Source: Niastella sp. OAS944
GTDB taxonomy: Bacteria; Bacteroidota; Bacteroidia; Chitinophagales; Chitinophagaceae
Reading direction: 5' to 3'
Length of the DNA stretch: 64,000 nt
Assembly (NCBI GenBank): GCA_024809215.1
Contig: JANUBW010000001.1
Coordinates: forward strand, 1,528,744 to 1,592,743
Position 1 is the first letter of the stretch; the number at the start of each line of letters is the position of its first letter. The notes under the pieces were generated by a model, which searched no databases, was not told the DNA's origin, and saw nothing but the letters and a program-made list of their open reading frames with translations. The position numbers were made by a program, and so were the translations under genes. Shown here in pieces: positions 16,349 to 23,735 of the stretch.

Positions 16349-16642
16349 ATGCGAACAGATGAGCGATACATCGCAGTAAGAAGAATGATCCAGGCCGGTG
16401 ATATCACAATGTTAAATCAGTGCTTCAATATTATTCCTAAATCAATTGTAGCAGAAGATCTGGGTGAACATAAAGGACGTTATAGCACACGGCTCACTGG
16501 AATTGAAAACATGACGTATAAAGATATTAAGAACTTAAGCAGTTTATTCGAGATTGACATCACTATAGTTTTCAAATTAATAGATAATCAGGCTCGCTCA
16601 AACGAAGCCAGCAAGCAAAGTGTTTTCGATAATAAAAACTAG
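16349..16642 (+). CDS. small HTH-like protein of Bacteroidota accessory regions
   Basis: 97 residues from ATG 16349 (MRTDERYIAVRRMIQAGDI); an ATG 24 bases upstream is also possible. The pattern ERYIAVRRMIxAGDI, PKSIVAxDLG, GRYS and TYKDIKNLSSLFEID matches a widespread small Bacteroidota family that looks like an XRE-type helical DNA-binding protein. Function unknown. The dyad upstream suggests autoregulation, and a terminator follows at 16675. Confidence 0.6.
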   Translation: MRTDERYIAVRRMIQAGDITMLNQCFNIIPKSIVAEDLGEHKGRYSTRLTGIENMTYKDIKNLSSLFEIDITIVFKLIDNQARSNEASKQSVFDNKN

Positions 16643-16674
16643 CGTTCTTCCACGCGATACTTCACACATCCTAT

Positions 16675-16702
16675 AAAGCTTCACGCAAGTGAAGCTCTTT
16701 TA
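16675..16702 (+). terminator. terminator after the small HTH gene
   Basis: AGCTTCAC-GCAA-GTGAAGCT followed by a T-rich run. It is a relative of the CTTCACGAAAGTGA hairpins at 7657 and 14797. Confidence 0.65.
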
Positions 16703-16754
16703 TTTTATTTAACAATTGTTCTGATCCCCCTATATTACCAGACTACAGATTAAA

Positions 16755-16783
16755 AAAGAGGCTGCCTACGTGACAGCCTCTTT
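16755..16783 (-). terminator. terminator of the minus-strand coiled-coil regulator
   Basis: The 10-bp perfect stem AAAGAGGCTG/CAGCCTCTTT, followed on the minus strand by a T-run (A-run at 16752-16757), lies just past the gene at 16815-17342. Confidence 0.75.
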
Positions 16784-16814
16784 ATAATATTAAGCGGTTA
16801 GATCTAAATAAAGC

Positions 16815-17342
16815 TTAGGTGGTTTTATGCTCACCCGAGACTGTAAGCGCTTGATTCTTTAATTGCGCAATTTGTTGGTTATTTTGATTTAAACTAGCTG
16901 CAGTCTCTTTTAAATTCCTTGTGATATCCTTTAGACTATTATCAATTATATCGAGCAATCTTGAGTTTAATTTTTTAGCATCTTCATAATGCGCTTCCAT
17001 CTTTCTTGCCAAATCTTCAGCTTGCTTGCTACGCTCTTTATGTAAGTCTATTATCACCTGACGATCAGAAAGAATTTGATTTAATAACCTATCATAATCC
17101 TTTGTGTACAACACCACATCTTCCTCGACTTTTGAAAATGGTTCATCCGATGTTGTATTTTGCAACCCTAATCCCTTAGCGTAATTTTCAATAGCTTTAA
17201 GGAATTTTTTAGTGCCACCCCTGGATAATGCCTGGTCTATATAATTGTCAGAATAGCCAAGTGCTTTCTCTATTTCCCCTCTCTCTATTCCATTGTTTTT
17301 TAATAACTCTAATAAATCTTCTATGTCTTTTTTGAAATTCAT
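16815..17342 (-). CDS. HTH plus coiled-coil regulator, phage-repressor-like
   Basis: 175 residues. The N-terminal 60 residues (ELLKNNGIERGEIEKALGYS, YIDQALSRGGTKKFLKAIEN) look like an XRE-type HTH. The rest, from about 80, is a long amphipathic coiled coil (LHKERSKQAEDLARKMEAHY and onward) suited to oligomerisation. A cluster of AATATTG/CAATATT half-sites lies immediately upstream (17354-17394), so autorepression is likely. It diverges from the 87-aa/DUF2335 pair. No close family recognised. Confidence 0.65.
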   Translation of the reverse strand: MNFKKDIEDLLELLKNNGIERGEIEKALGYSDNYIDQALSRGGTKKFLKAIENYAKGLGLQNTTSDEPFSKVEEDVVLYTKDYDRLLNQILSDRQVIIDLHKERSKQAEDLARKMEAHYEDAKKLNSRLLDIIDNSLKDITRNLKETAASLNQNNQQIAQLKNQALTVSGEHKTT

Positions 17343-17353
17343 TTAGCTAAATG

Positions 17354-17394
17354 AATATTGCATTAAACAATATTAAAATATTGCGAAAAGCAAT
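17354..17394. promoter_or_regulatory. cluster of palindromic half-sites, candidate repressor operator
   Basis: AATATTG at 17354-17360, CAATATT at 17368-17374 and AATATTG at 17377-17383 form two overlapping inverted repeats, one of them CAATATTAAAATATTG. ATTGC-GAAAA-GCAAT follows at 17380-17394. The cluster lies 12-52 bases upstream of the regulator start at 17342. Confidence 0.55.
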
Positions 17395-17565
17395 AATTAT
17401 TATTTTTAGTATTGTATTTTCTATATATATTTGCTGACCATCACAAAATAACACAATCAATTGAAATACCATCAATAGATGGGTAAAGTGTTTTGCATTC
17501 CTTCTAGTTACAAAGAATAATTCATTAACAGCATATTAAACCAAAGGTGAAAATACCTTAGATGT

Positions 17566-17595
17566 AAATTTTGTAGCCTAAGGTCTACAAAATTT
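17566..17595. repeat. perfect 11-bp inverted repeat in divergent intergenic region
   Basis: AAATTTTGTAG at 17566-17576 and CTACAAAATTT at 17585-17595 are separated by CCTAAGGT. ACCTTAG slightly upstream pairs alternatively with CTAAGGT. It lies between divergent genes, about 140 bases before 17733. Operator or recombination site; not decidable from sequence. The rest of 17395-17732 shows nothing I can name. Confidence 0.5.
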
Positions 17596-17732
17596 GCTGT
17601 TTTAAATTTATATTGCAAATAATTACGATTCGAAAAAGTTAGTTATCTTTTCTTATCCTCTGATTAGTAATCATTTGCAGCTTTTCCAAAACATTTGCAT
17701 TGAATTTGCGTTATTAATACGAAAGCCTTAAC

Positions 17733-17996
17733 ATGGAAGACGTAAAATTATATAAAGAGAATCTTGAAAAAAGGTTTCATTACCATGTTGGTTTTTGGTC
17801 CAGTATAATTGCATTCTTCACACAGAGTTCCCCATACAATGAGGCCATTGATGAAATCCAAAAAAAGGATATTCATGAAGCCTTTAAGTCAGATGCCCAA
17901 CAGCTCCATAGAGATTTCCAAAACGCATGTACAAAAAATTACAATCTTTTTGGCGTGAGTTCGCCAGGCAAACATTTAGTGGATGCCTGTAAATAG
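17733..17996 (+). CDS. hypothetical protein upstream of DUF2335 gene
   Basis: 87 residues, unrecognised. It has no export signal or transmembrane helix of normal length, though FWSSIIAFFT is mildly hydrophobic, and it is mostly helical and charged. Its last 14 bases overlap the start of the DUF2335 gene in another frame, so the two are very likely translated together. It is low-GC, like the rest of this islet. Confidence 0.55.
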   Translation: MEDVKLYKENLEKRFHYHVGFWSSIIAFFTQSSPYNEAIDEIQKKDIHEAFKSDAQQLHRDFQNACTKNYNLFGVSSPGKHLVDACK

Positions 17997-18453
17997 AGGT
18001 AGATCGACAGCCAAAAAATCAAAATCCCTTAAAACTACGGTTGCTGCTATGAATAGAAGTAGCCAAGTGAAAGTGCATAAAGACCATCATAAAGGCACTC
18101 AAGAAATTACTGGCCAATCTTATCAAGGAATTATTCCTTCTCCTGAAATGATGAAAGAATATAAGGAGATTGATCCTGAATTGCCAAAGAGGCTTGTAAA
18201 AGCAATGGAAGATGAAGCTGCCCATAGAAGGCAGGTAGAAAATACTATTATCAAACGAAGTTTTAGATCCAATACTACTAATACATTTATTGGATTTGGT
18301 GCACTGATAGCTTTAGGAATATTATCATATCTGTTTATGATCAATGGTTATGCCACGCAAGGGGCAATAATTGCAGGAAGTATTGGTACCGTAATTAGCG
18401 TATTCGTCATAGGCAAGGCCCTTAGCAATAAGAAAAAGGACAAGCAAGAATAG
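17983..18453 (+). CDS. DUF2335 predicted membrane protein
   Basis: 156 residues. The family signature is a G-x-x-P-S-P-E-M-M-K-E-Y block (residues about 49-61), then E-x-A-A-H-R-R-Q-V-E near 80. Two membrane helices follow (IGFGALIALGILSYLFMI and GAIIAGSIGTVISVFVIG) and a lysine-rich tail. DUF2335 proteins are small inner-membrane proteins of unknown function, often in phage-like or accessory islets. ATG at 17983 overlaps the upstream gene; ATG 18049 (MNRSS) is an alternative. The role here is not known. Confidence 0.7.
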   Translation: MPVNRGRSTAKKSKSLKTTVAAMNRSSQVKVHKDHHKGTQEITGQSYQGIIPSPEMMKEYKEIDPELPKRLVKAMEDEAAHRRQVENTIIKRSFRSNTTNTFIGFGALIALGILSYLFMINGYATQGAIIAGSIGTVISVFVIGKALSNKKKDKQE

Positions 18454-18568
18454 CGAAGCATTATGTAATGCGCGAATGCTTTACGCTGTGATTCTCACTT
18501 TATCCATTAATACGTTGTTTATTCCAAGATACAAGATTTATCTTAGAATTAGGTAACATGTTGTTATA

Positions 18569-18582
18569 GCGTTGGATTTATA
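18569..18582 (+). repeat. short tRNA-fragment copy 5
   Basis: GCGTTGGATTTATA, the same word that begins the tRNA 3'-half copies at 7696-8557, again placed directly before a strong terminator. It may be chance at this length, but its position fits the pattern. Confidence 0.35.
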
Positions 18583-18592
18583 AGATTACAAA

Positions 18593-18624
18593 AAAAGCTT
18601 TAGGCCCTCACCTAAAGCTTTTTT
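18593..18624. terminator. bidirectional terminator after susD
   Basis: The perfect 12-bp stem AAAAGCTTTAGG/CCTAAAGCTTTT has loop CCCTCA and T-runs on both strands. It closes the susC-susD operon on the minus strand and could also serve reads from the plus side. Confidence 0.8.
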
Positions 18625-18646
18625 GTTATAATAGCGATGCGCGTTA

Positions 18647-20338
18647 TCAATACCCCTCATTCTGCGATATATACCCCTCAATATTAGACGCGCCATCAAT
18701 GGCGGTTTGCGGAATAGGGAAAATGCGTTTGGTTGGGTCTGCATTGCTTTTTTCTGTCCATGTGCCTTCATATTTTCCAAAACGCACCATATCGGTCCGG
18801 CGCAAACATTCCCAATACAGTTCGAATCCTCTTTCGCGGAACAACAGATCGAGTGTAATAGCACCCAGCGCAGGTGGTACTACCCTTGCAGTTCTGGCAG
18901 CGCGAACAGTATTTACGTCGCTCAAAGCTGTACTTGCTGCATCTCCCCTTCTCAGCTTAGCTTCTGCACGCATCAGGTATACATCAGCCAGACGAAGGAT
19001 CACAATATCATGCTCACCGAAGTTTCGGCCATTCACTGTTGTTTTGCTGAACTCGTATTTCGACACGCGGTAACCGGTATTGTAATTGCTGCCAGCCACC
19101 GTAAAATCTACCTGCAAAGTAAAGTCAACCGGCAGGTTTGGTTTGCTACGGCTATCATGATATAGTTTGTCAAGTTTATACTTTCCGCTGGCGCATTTTA
19201 CAAACACCCCGCCCACTTTTCTTACGCCGTATTGCTGCCCACGTAAGATACCGCGATTGATATTGTATTGGGGTGCATCCACACAACTATCAACAGGGTT
19301 TGTATACACACTCATATTTTGTTTAAAGAACCGCGGATCAGCCGCCGCCGGGTCGGTAGGTGCATAAGCATTTGCCCAACTCTGGTAAAAATCAGGTGTA
19401 ATGGCCGGACCGTCGGTACCGTTGGCATTGGTATTTGTTGCCAATGGCCATTGGTCGCCACTCAGCGAGAAATAAGCCATACGATTATGGCCGGCCAGGT
19501 CTGCACGCTGGTCAACAGCAAAGATCAGCTCCTTATTAGTATGGTTATTATCATCGAACAATGAAAAATATTCAGTAGCCAGTTGGTATTGGCCAGTGCC
19601 GATGATCTTATCGCAATACTCAACCACTTTATCCATGTCTTCTTTCCTGAAATCGAAAGTAGCGGCATAACGGTTACGGTAAACAGCAGCGTTCAGGTGT
19701 AAACGCGCCAACAGACCCCATACCCCGGCCTTTGTCAAACGACCCGGACCAGTAGAAGTAGTTTCCAATACAGGTTCCGCAGCTTCCAGTTCATCGCGGA
19801 TGTATTCAACGGCATCTTCACCACGCAAGACCTTAGATATGCCGTTAGGATCTTCTTTTTGGAACACTACATCAAACATATCAAGCAGCATCAGGTTGTA
19901 GTACGCCCGCATAGCCCTGGCCTCTGCAATGAACAATTTGGCGCTGGGATCAACATTCGATTTCAATCCCGATATCGCAGTAAGCGCTCTTGAAATGGCC
20001 ACGGTAAGATTGTTCCATGTATTACGCACGTTGGGGTCTGTACTGGTAGTTACGTGTTGATGCAGTGAGATATAAATACCATTGTCGCCCCAATCGGTAC
20101 CACCACGGTAGGGTAAAATGGCCTCATCGGTAGAGATCTCCTGTAATGCCAGATAGTTGGTGTGCAGGAAGATGTCCTCCAGCTTGGCATATACGGGGGC
20201 TATCAAACCTTCTGCAACCTGTTGATCGGTAAGGCTGGTGGGCGAATACTCATCCAGCACTGTTTCATTTAATTTAGTACAACTGTTGATGGTGGCTGCA
20301 GCAAGAACCATGAACAGTATGAATATTTTATTTTGCAT
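18647..20338 (-). CDS. SusD/RagB-family outer-membrane glycan-binding lipoprotein
   Basis: 563 residues. A lipoprotein signal peptide with lipobox INSC puts the lipid Cys near residue 20. The N-terminal part has TPR-like helices (AEARAMRAYYNLMLLDMFDVVF, the conserved SusD block) and the C-terminal part has RLADVYLMRAEAKLRRGDA and RERGFELYWECLRRTDMVRFG, the RagB/SusD signature. It is the surface lid that works with the SusC transporter encoded 11 bases upstream. The substrate cannot be told: no hydrolase is linked in this operon. Confidence 0.95.
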   Translation of the reverse strand: MQNKIFILFMVLAAATINSCTKLNETVLDEYSPTSLTDQQVAEGLIAPVYAKLEDIFLHTNYLALQEISTDEAILPYRGGTDWGDNGIYISLHQHVTTSTDPNVRNTWNNLTVAISRALTAISGLKSNVDPSAKLFIAEARAMRAYYNLMLLDMFDVVFQKEDPNGISKVLRGEDAVEYIRDELEAAEPVLETTSTGPGRLTKAGVWGLLARLHLNAAVYRNRYAATFDFRKEDMDKVVEYCDKIIGTGQYQLATEYFSLFDDNNHTNKELIFAVDQRADLAGHNRMAYFSLSGDQWPLATNTNANGTDGPAITPDFYQSWANAYAPTDPAAADPRFFKQNMSVYTNPVDSCVDAPQYNINRGILRGQQYGVRKVGGVFVKCASGKYKLDKLYHDSRSKPNLPVDFTLQVDFTVAGSNYNTGYRVSKYEFSKTTVNGRNFGEHDIVILRLADVYLMRAEAKLRRGDAASTALSDVNTVRAARTARVVPPALGAITLDLLFRERGFELYWECLRRTDMVRFGKYEGTWTEKSNADPTKRIFPIPQTAIDGASNIEGYISQNEGY

Positions 20339-20349
20339 AATTCAAGATC

Positions 20350-23300
20350 TTAGAATGTAACATTTAAACTGAAAATAAATGACCGTGCTTTAGGATAGCT
20401 GAGATAATCGACGCCATAGGAAAACACGTTATCAATCTGCCGGTCGATATTTACTTCCGGATCAAATCCATCATATTTGGTGATCACAAACAGGTTCTGT
20501 CCCGTTACAGACAAACGCAAAGCATTTACCCACTTGCCAATGCCCAGTTTATCGGGGTTTACCTGGTAGCCGAGCGAGGCATTGTTCAAACGCAGATAGC
20601 TGGCATTCTTCAAATAACGGCTGCTTACCCGGGCAGGGTTGTTAATAGATTCATTGGGAAACTCATTGGCCGCTGAAGTAGTATTTACGTTCTTTGCAAT
20701 TTTCGCTTTATAGAAAAATGAGTTGGCCGTATTATCATATATCTTATTACCACCAGTTCCATTAAAGTTTACGTTCAAATCGAATCCCTTCCAGGAAGCA
20801 CCGCCATAGAAGCTGTACAATACTTTCGGCAAAGCAGTTCCCAGCGCCATCCTGTCTTTATCGGATGTAATGTTATCCTTGTCTCTATCGAAGAAGGTAC
20901 TTAAACCATTGTCGTCAATGCCCGTCCATTGCAGTAAGTAAAAAGTACCGATGGGTTCGCCATTCAAATAACCGTTAATAGTAGCCGATGTAAGTCCAGA
21001 GCCCTGGGCTGAACCAGACGGAATAATAGAATAAGGAGAATTCCTTACTTCGTTTTTAATATAAGTGAAATTACCGCCTACATTGAAAGTAACACCGAAG
21101 CTTGATTTTTTGCGGTAATCGATATCGAATTCAAGCCCCTTGTTAACGATTTCCATATCCTTTACATTGGTGTAACCGGTAACAGCTGGTTGAATGGGAT
21201 CGGCGGGATTCACCAGCATCAGGATGTTGGTGGATACTTTACTGAACACATCGACAGAACCAGAGAGCTCACCATTCCATAGTGCATAGTCCAACCCGAT
21301 ATCAGTTTGTTTGCTTTCTTCCCATTGCAGATCGGGATTGGCAAGCCTGTTGTAAACGATGCCCGATGGGTAAGCGCCTGTGGCATAGAGTGGATAGCTG
21401 AAGCCGGCGCCGGTAGAAGAAACGAACAATCCCTGCGTTTGCCGGGGCGGGATCTCCTGATTTCCGGTTACACCCCAGCCTGCTCTTAATTTCAGGGTGC
21501 TAAAAATGGAGTTGCGCATAAATTCTTCTTCAGAGATCTTCCAGCCGAGAGAGAAAGAAGGGAAATAACCATACTTGTTGTTACCACCGAACTTGGTTGA
21601 GCCGTCGGCCCTGAAGTTAACAGTAAGCAGGTATTTGTTATCATACTGATAAGTGACCCTGCCGAAGTAAGATTGCAGCTCACTGTTCACGGCATAACCA
21701 CCGGGGCGGTTATTGGCAAGTGTGAGCTCTGTACCTACACCTGGATTATATATAGGATCTATTGGTATAATAGGCAGCTTGTTGATGCTATAGTTCCTGC
21801 CCTGCAGGAATATTTTCTGATAGCTGTAACCAGCCAGTGCAGAAATATTGTGTTTGCCCCTGATCGTATTGTAGGTCAGGTAATTTTCAAGCAGCGTGTT
21901 CCTGTTATAAGTATTAAAGGTTTCAAGCCTTCCATCCCGTGCCGGTTGTACAAAGGGCAATGATTCCACATCCCGTGCACCATCTGACCTGTCTATACCA
22001 AAGTTCAGCTTAAACACCAACCCTTTTATAATGGTAACGGAGGGCGTAATGTTACCGATCACCCGCGTTATGGAGGATATGTCTTTATCGAGATCCAAAT
22101 TAAGGAGCGGGTTATTCATAGAGATGAAAGTGGCCGGTTTACCATCGGGGCCATAAGGTGCATAGGTTGGGTTATTAGCCAGCGCATCACCAATCAATGT
22201 GGTAATGGGCGGGCGCTCATTGCGTGTATAGCTAACATTCAGGTTTGCATCGATCACCAACCGGTCATCTAACAGTTTTTGTGTGGCATTGAAGCGTCCT
22301 GAATAACGGTCCATGAAATTTTTCTTCAAAATACCTTCCTGCTTTTGCGCACCAAAGGAAGCGTAATAGATGAGTTTATTTGAACCACCTCTTAAACCGA
22401 GGTTATAGTTTTCTGTATGGGCGGTACGGGTCACTTCATCCATCCAATCGGTATTGGCGCCTTTATCATCAAGTACCCCACCCGATTCAACTACCTTATT
22501 GCGGAACTCGTCGGCTGAATACACATCTATTGGCCGTGCTATTTTAGAAATGCCGTAACTGGTAGAAACTTCTGCTATTGAACTGCCGGCCTTTCCTTTT
22601 TTAGTGGTAATAATGACCACGCCATTAGCGCCACGGGCGCCATAAATAGCGGTAGCAGATGCATCTTTCAAAACGTCAAAGGTTTCTATATCGGCCGGAT
22701 TGATAAAAGCGAGCGGGTCGCCAGTGCCACCGGTGCCTGAATTGTCGAGCGGTAATCCATCTACCACAAACAACGGCGTACTGTTGGTCCTGATACCACC
22801 TGGGCCGCGAATAGTGATTGACAATGCGCCGCCAGGTTCGCCAGTTGCAGAAGTCACGTTCACTCCAGACACTTTACCTTGCAGCAATTGTTGCGGTGAA
22901 TTGATGATGCCTTTATTAAACCCTTCAGCTTTTAATGTTTTTATAGAACCTGTAACATCTTTTTTACTTTGCGTTCCGTAACCAACAACAGCAACCTGGG
23001 CCAACTCGCCCTGGTCGGCGCTCAGGATCACATCAAGTGAGGCAGCGTTGCCTTCTACCGGCACTTCCTTAGATAAATACCCTATAAAACTTATTATCAG
23101 TATTGGATTGGCACCGGTTACATTTAACTTGAACTTGCCATTTACATCGGTACTTGTAGCCTGTGGGCCGTTTTTCGATCTGACGGTTGCACCCGCCAGG
23201 CCCTGCCCGTTAACGTCTTTAACGGACCCCGAGACCTCCGATCTTTTTATAGCAGCCTCCTGACCGGCTGCACGGTCGGGGATAATTAAACAAATACTGC

Positions 23301-23358
23301 CAAGCATCAATATACATAGAAGCTGTAAGCAGTAGCCTGATTGATAAAGTCTGTTCAT
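20350..23358 (-). CDS. SusC/RagA-family TonB-dependent outer-membrane transporter
   Basis: 1002 residues. It has a signal peptide, a CarboxypepD_reg-like domain (about 38-115, VSGSVKDVNGQGLAGATVR), then the TonB-box-like VVGYGTQ and the plug with LFVVDGLPLDN and DVLKDASATAIYGARGANGV, the SusC hallmark. A 22-strand barrel follows, ending in aromatic FIFSLNVTF. There is no STN domain, so it does not signal to a FecR anti-sigma. It is the first gene of a susC-susD operon. A LacI-type operator lies about 320 bases upstream, suggesting repression by a sugar-responsive LacI protein not present in the window. Confidence 0.95.
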   Translation of the reverse strand: MNRLYQSGYCLQLLCILMLGSICLIIPDRAAGQEAAIKRSEVSGSVKDVNGQGLAGATVRSKNGPQATSTDVNGKFKLNVTGANPILIISFIGYLSKEVPVEGNAASLDVILSADQGELAQVAVVGYGTQSKKDVTGSIKTLKAEGFNKGIINSPQQLLQGKVSGVNVTSATGEPGGALSITIRGPGGIRTNSTPLFVVDGLPLDNSGTGGTGDPLAFINPADIETFDVLKDASATAIYGARGANGVVIITTKKGKAGSSIAEVSTSYGISKIARPIDVYSADEFRNKVVESGGVLDDKGANTDWMDEVTRTAHTENYNLGLRGGSNKLIYYASFGAQKQEGILKKNFMDRYSGRFNATQKLLDDRLVIDANLNVSYTRNERPPITTLIGDALANNPTYAPYGPDGKPATFISMNNPLLNLDLDKDISSITRVIGNITPSVTIIKGLVFKLNFGIDRSDGARDVESLPFVQPARDGRLETFNTYNRNTLLENYLTYNTIRGKHNISALAGYSYQKIFLQGRNYSINKLPIIPIDPIYNPGVGTELTLANNRPGGYAVNSELQSYFGRVTYQYDNKYLLTVNFRADGSTKFGGNNKYGYFPSFSLGWKISEEEFMRNSIFSTLKLRAGWGVTGNQEIPPRQTQGLFVSSTGAGFSYPLYATGAYPSGIVYNRLANPDLQWEESKQTDIGLDYALWNGELSGSVDVFSKVSTNILMLVNPADPIQPAVTGYTNVKDMEIVNKGLEFDIDYRKKSSFGVTFNVGGNFTYIKNEVRNSPYSIIPSGSAQGSGLTSATINGYLNGEPIGTFYLLQWTGIDDNGLSTFFDRDKDNITSDKDRMALGTALPKVLYSFYGGASWKGFDLNVNFNGTGGNKIYDNTANSFFYKAKIAKNVNTTSAANEFPNESINNPARVSSRYLKNASYLRLNNASLGYQVNPDKLGIGKWVNALRLSVTGQNLFVITKYDGFDPEVNIDRQIDNVFSYGVDYLSYPKARSFIFSLNVTF

Positions 23359-23679
23359 TTGTAGCAGTTAATTTTGGTAATAGAATAAAAGCGCGCAAAA
23401 AAGCAATCCGTTTTCAGCGTTGCGGATAGTTAACCAGAAGTAAGCAGGTAATTAATTCAACAGGATCAGGTTCACAACAAATTAATAGTTATGCATGGGG
23501 TATTAACCGGACCGGTATGATACAATATTTTATGAAGAGGCATTAATGAATGGACAATAGAATACAGAGGGAGAGATAATGCAGTTATGCTCTGGTGTGT
23601 ATATCATAGCAAGCAGTTTTAGAATGAACTGACAATCGCACTACTAATATAGCCTTTTTTACATTTCAGCAGGGATATT
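23359..23679. other. upstream region of susC
   Basis: About 320 bases with no gene. It should carry the susC promoter; no strong TAnnTTTG box is visible on the minus strand. ACCGGACCGGT near 23498 is a short palindrome of unclear meaning. Confidence 0.4.
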
Positions 23680-23699
23680 TTACGAAACCGATTTCGTAA
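23680..23699. promoter_or_regulatory. LacI-family-type operator
   Basis: TTACGAAACCGATTTCGTAA is a 20-bp dyad with one mismatched pair and a central CG. This is the layout of LacI/GalR-family operators (a GAAACCGATTTC-like core). It lies between the AsmA gene and susC. Confidence 0.6.
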
Positions 23700-23735
23700 G
23701 ATAATCCATGTCTGGCGCGATTGAGGCAGAATGAG

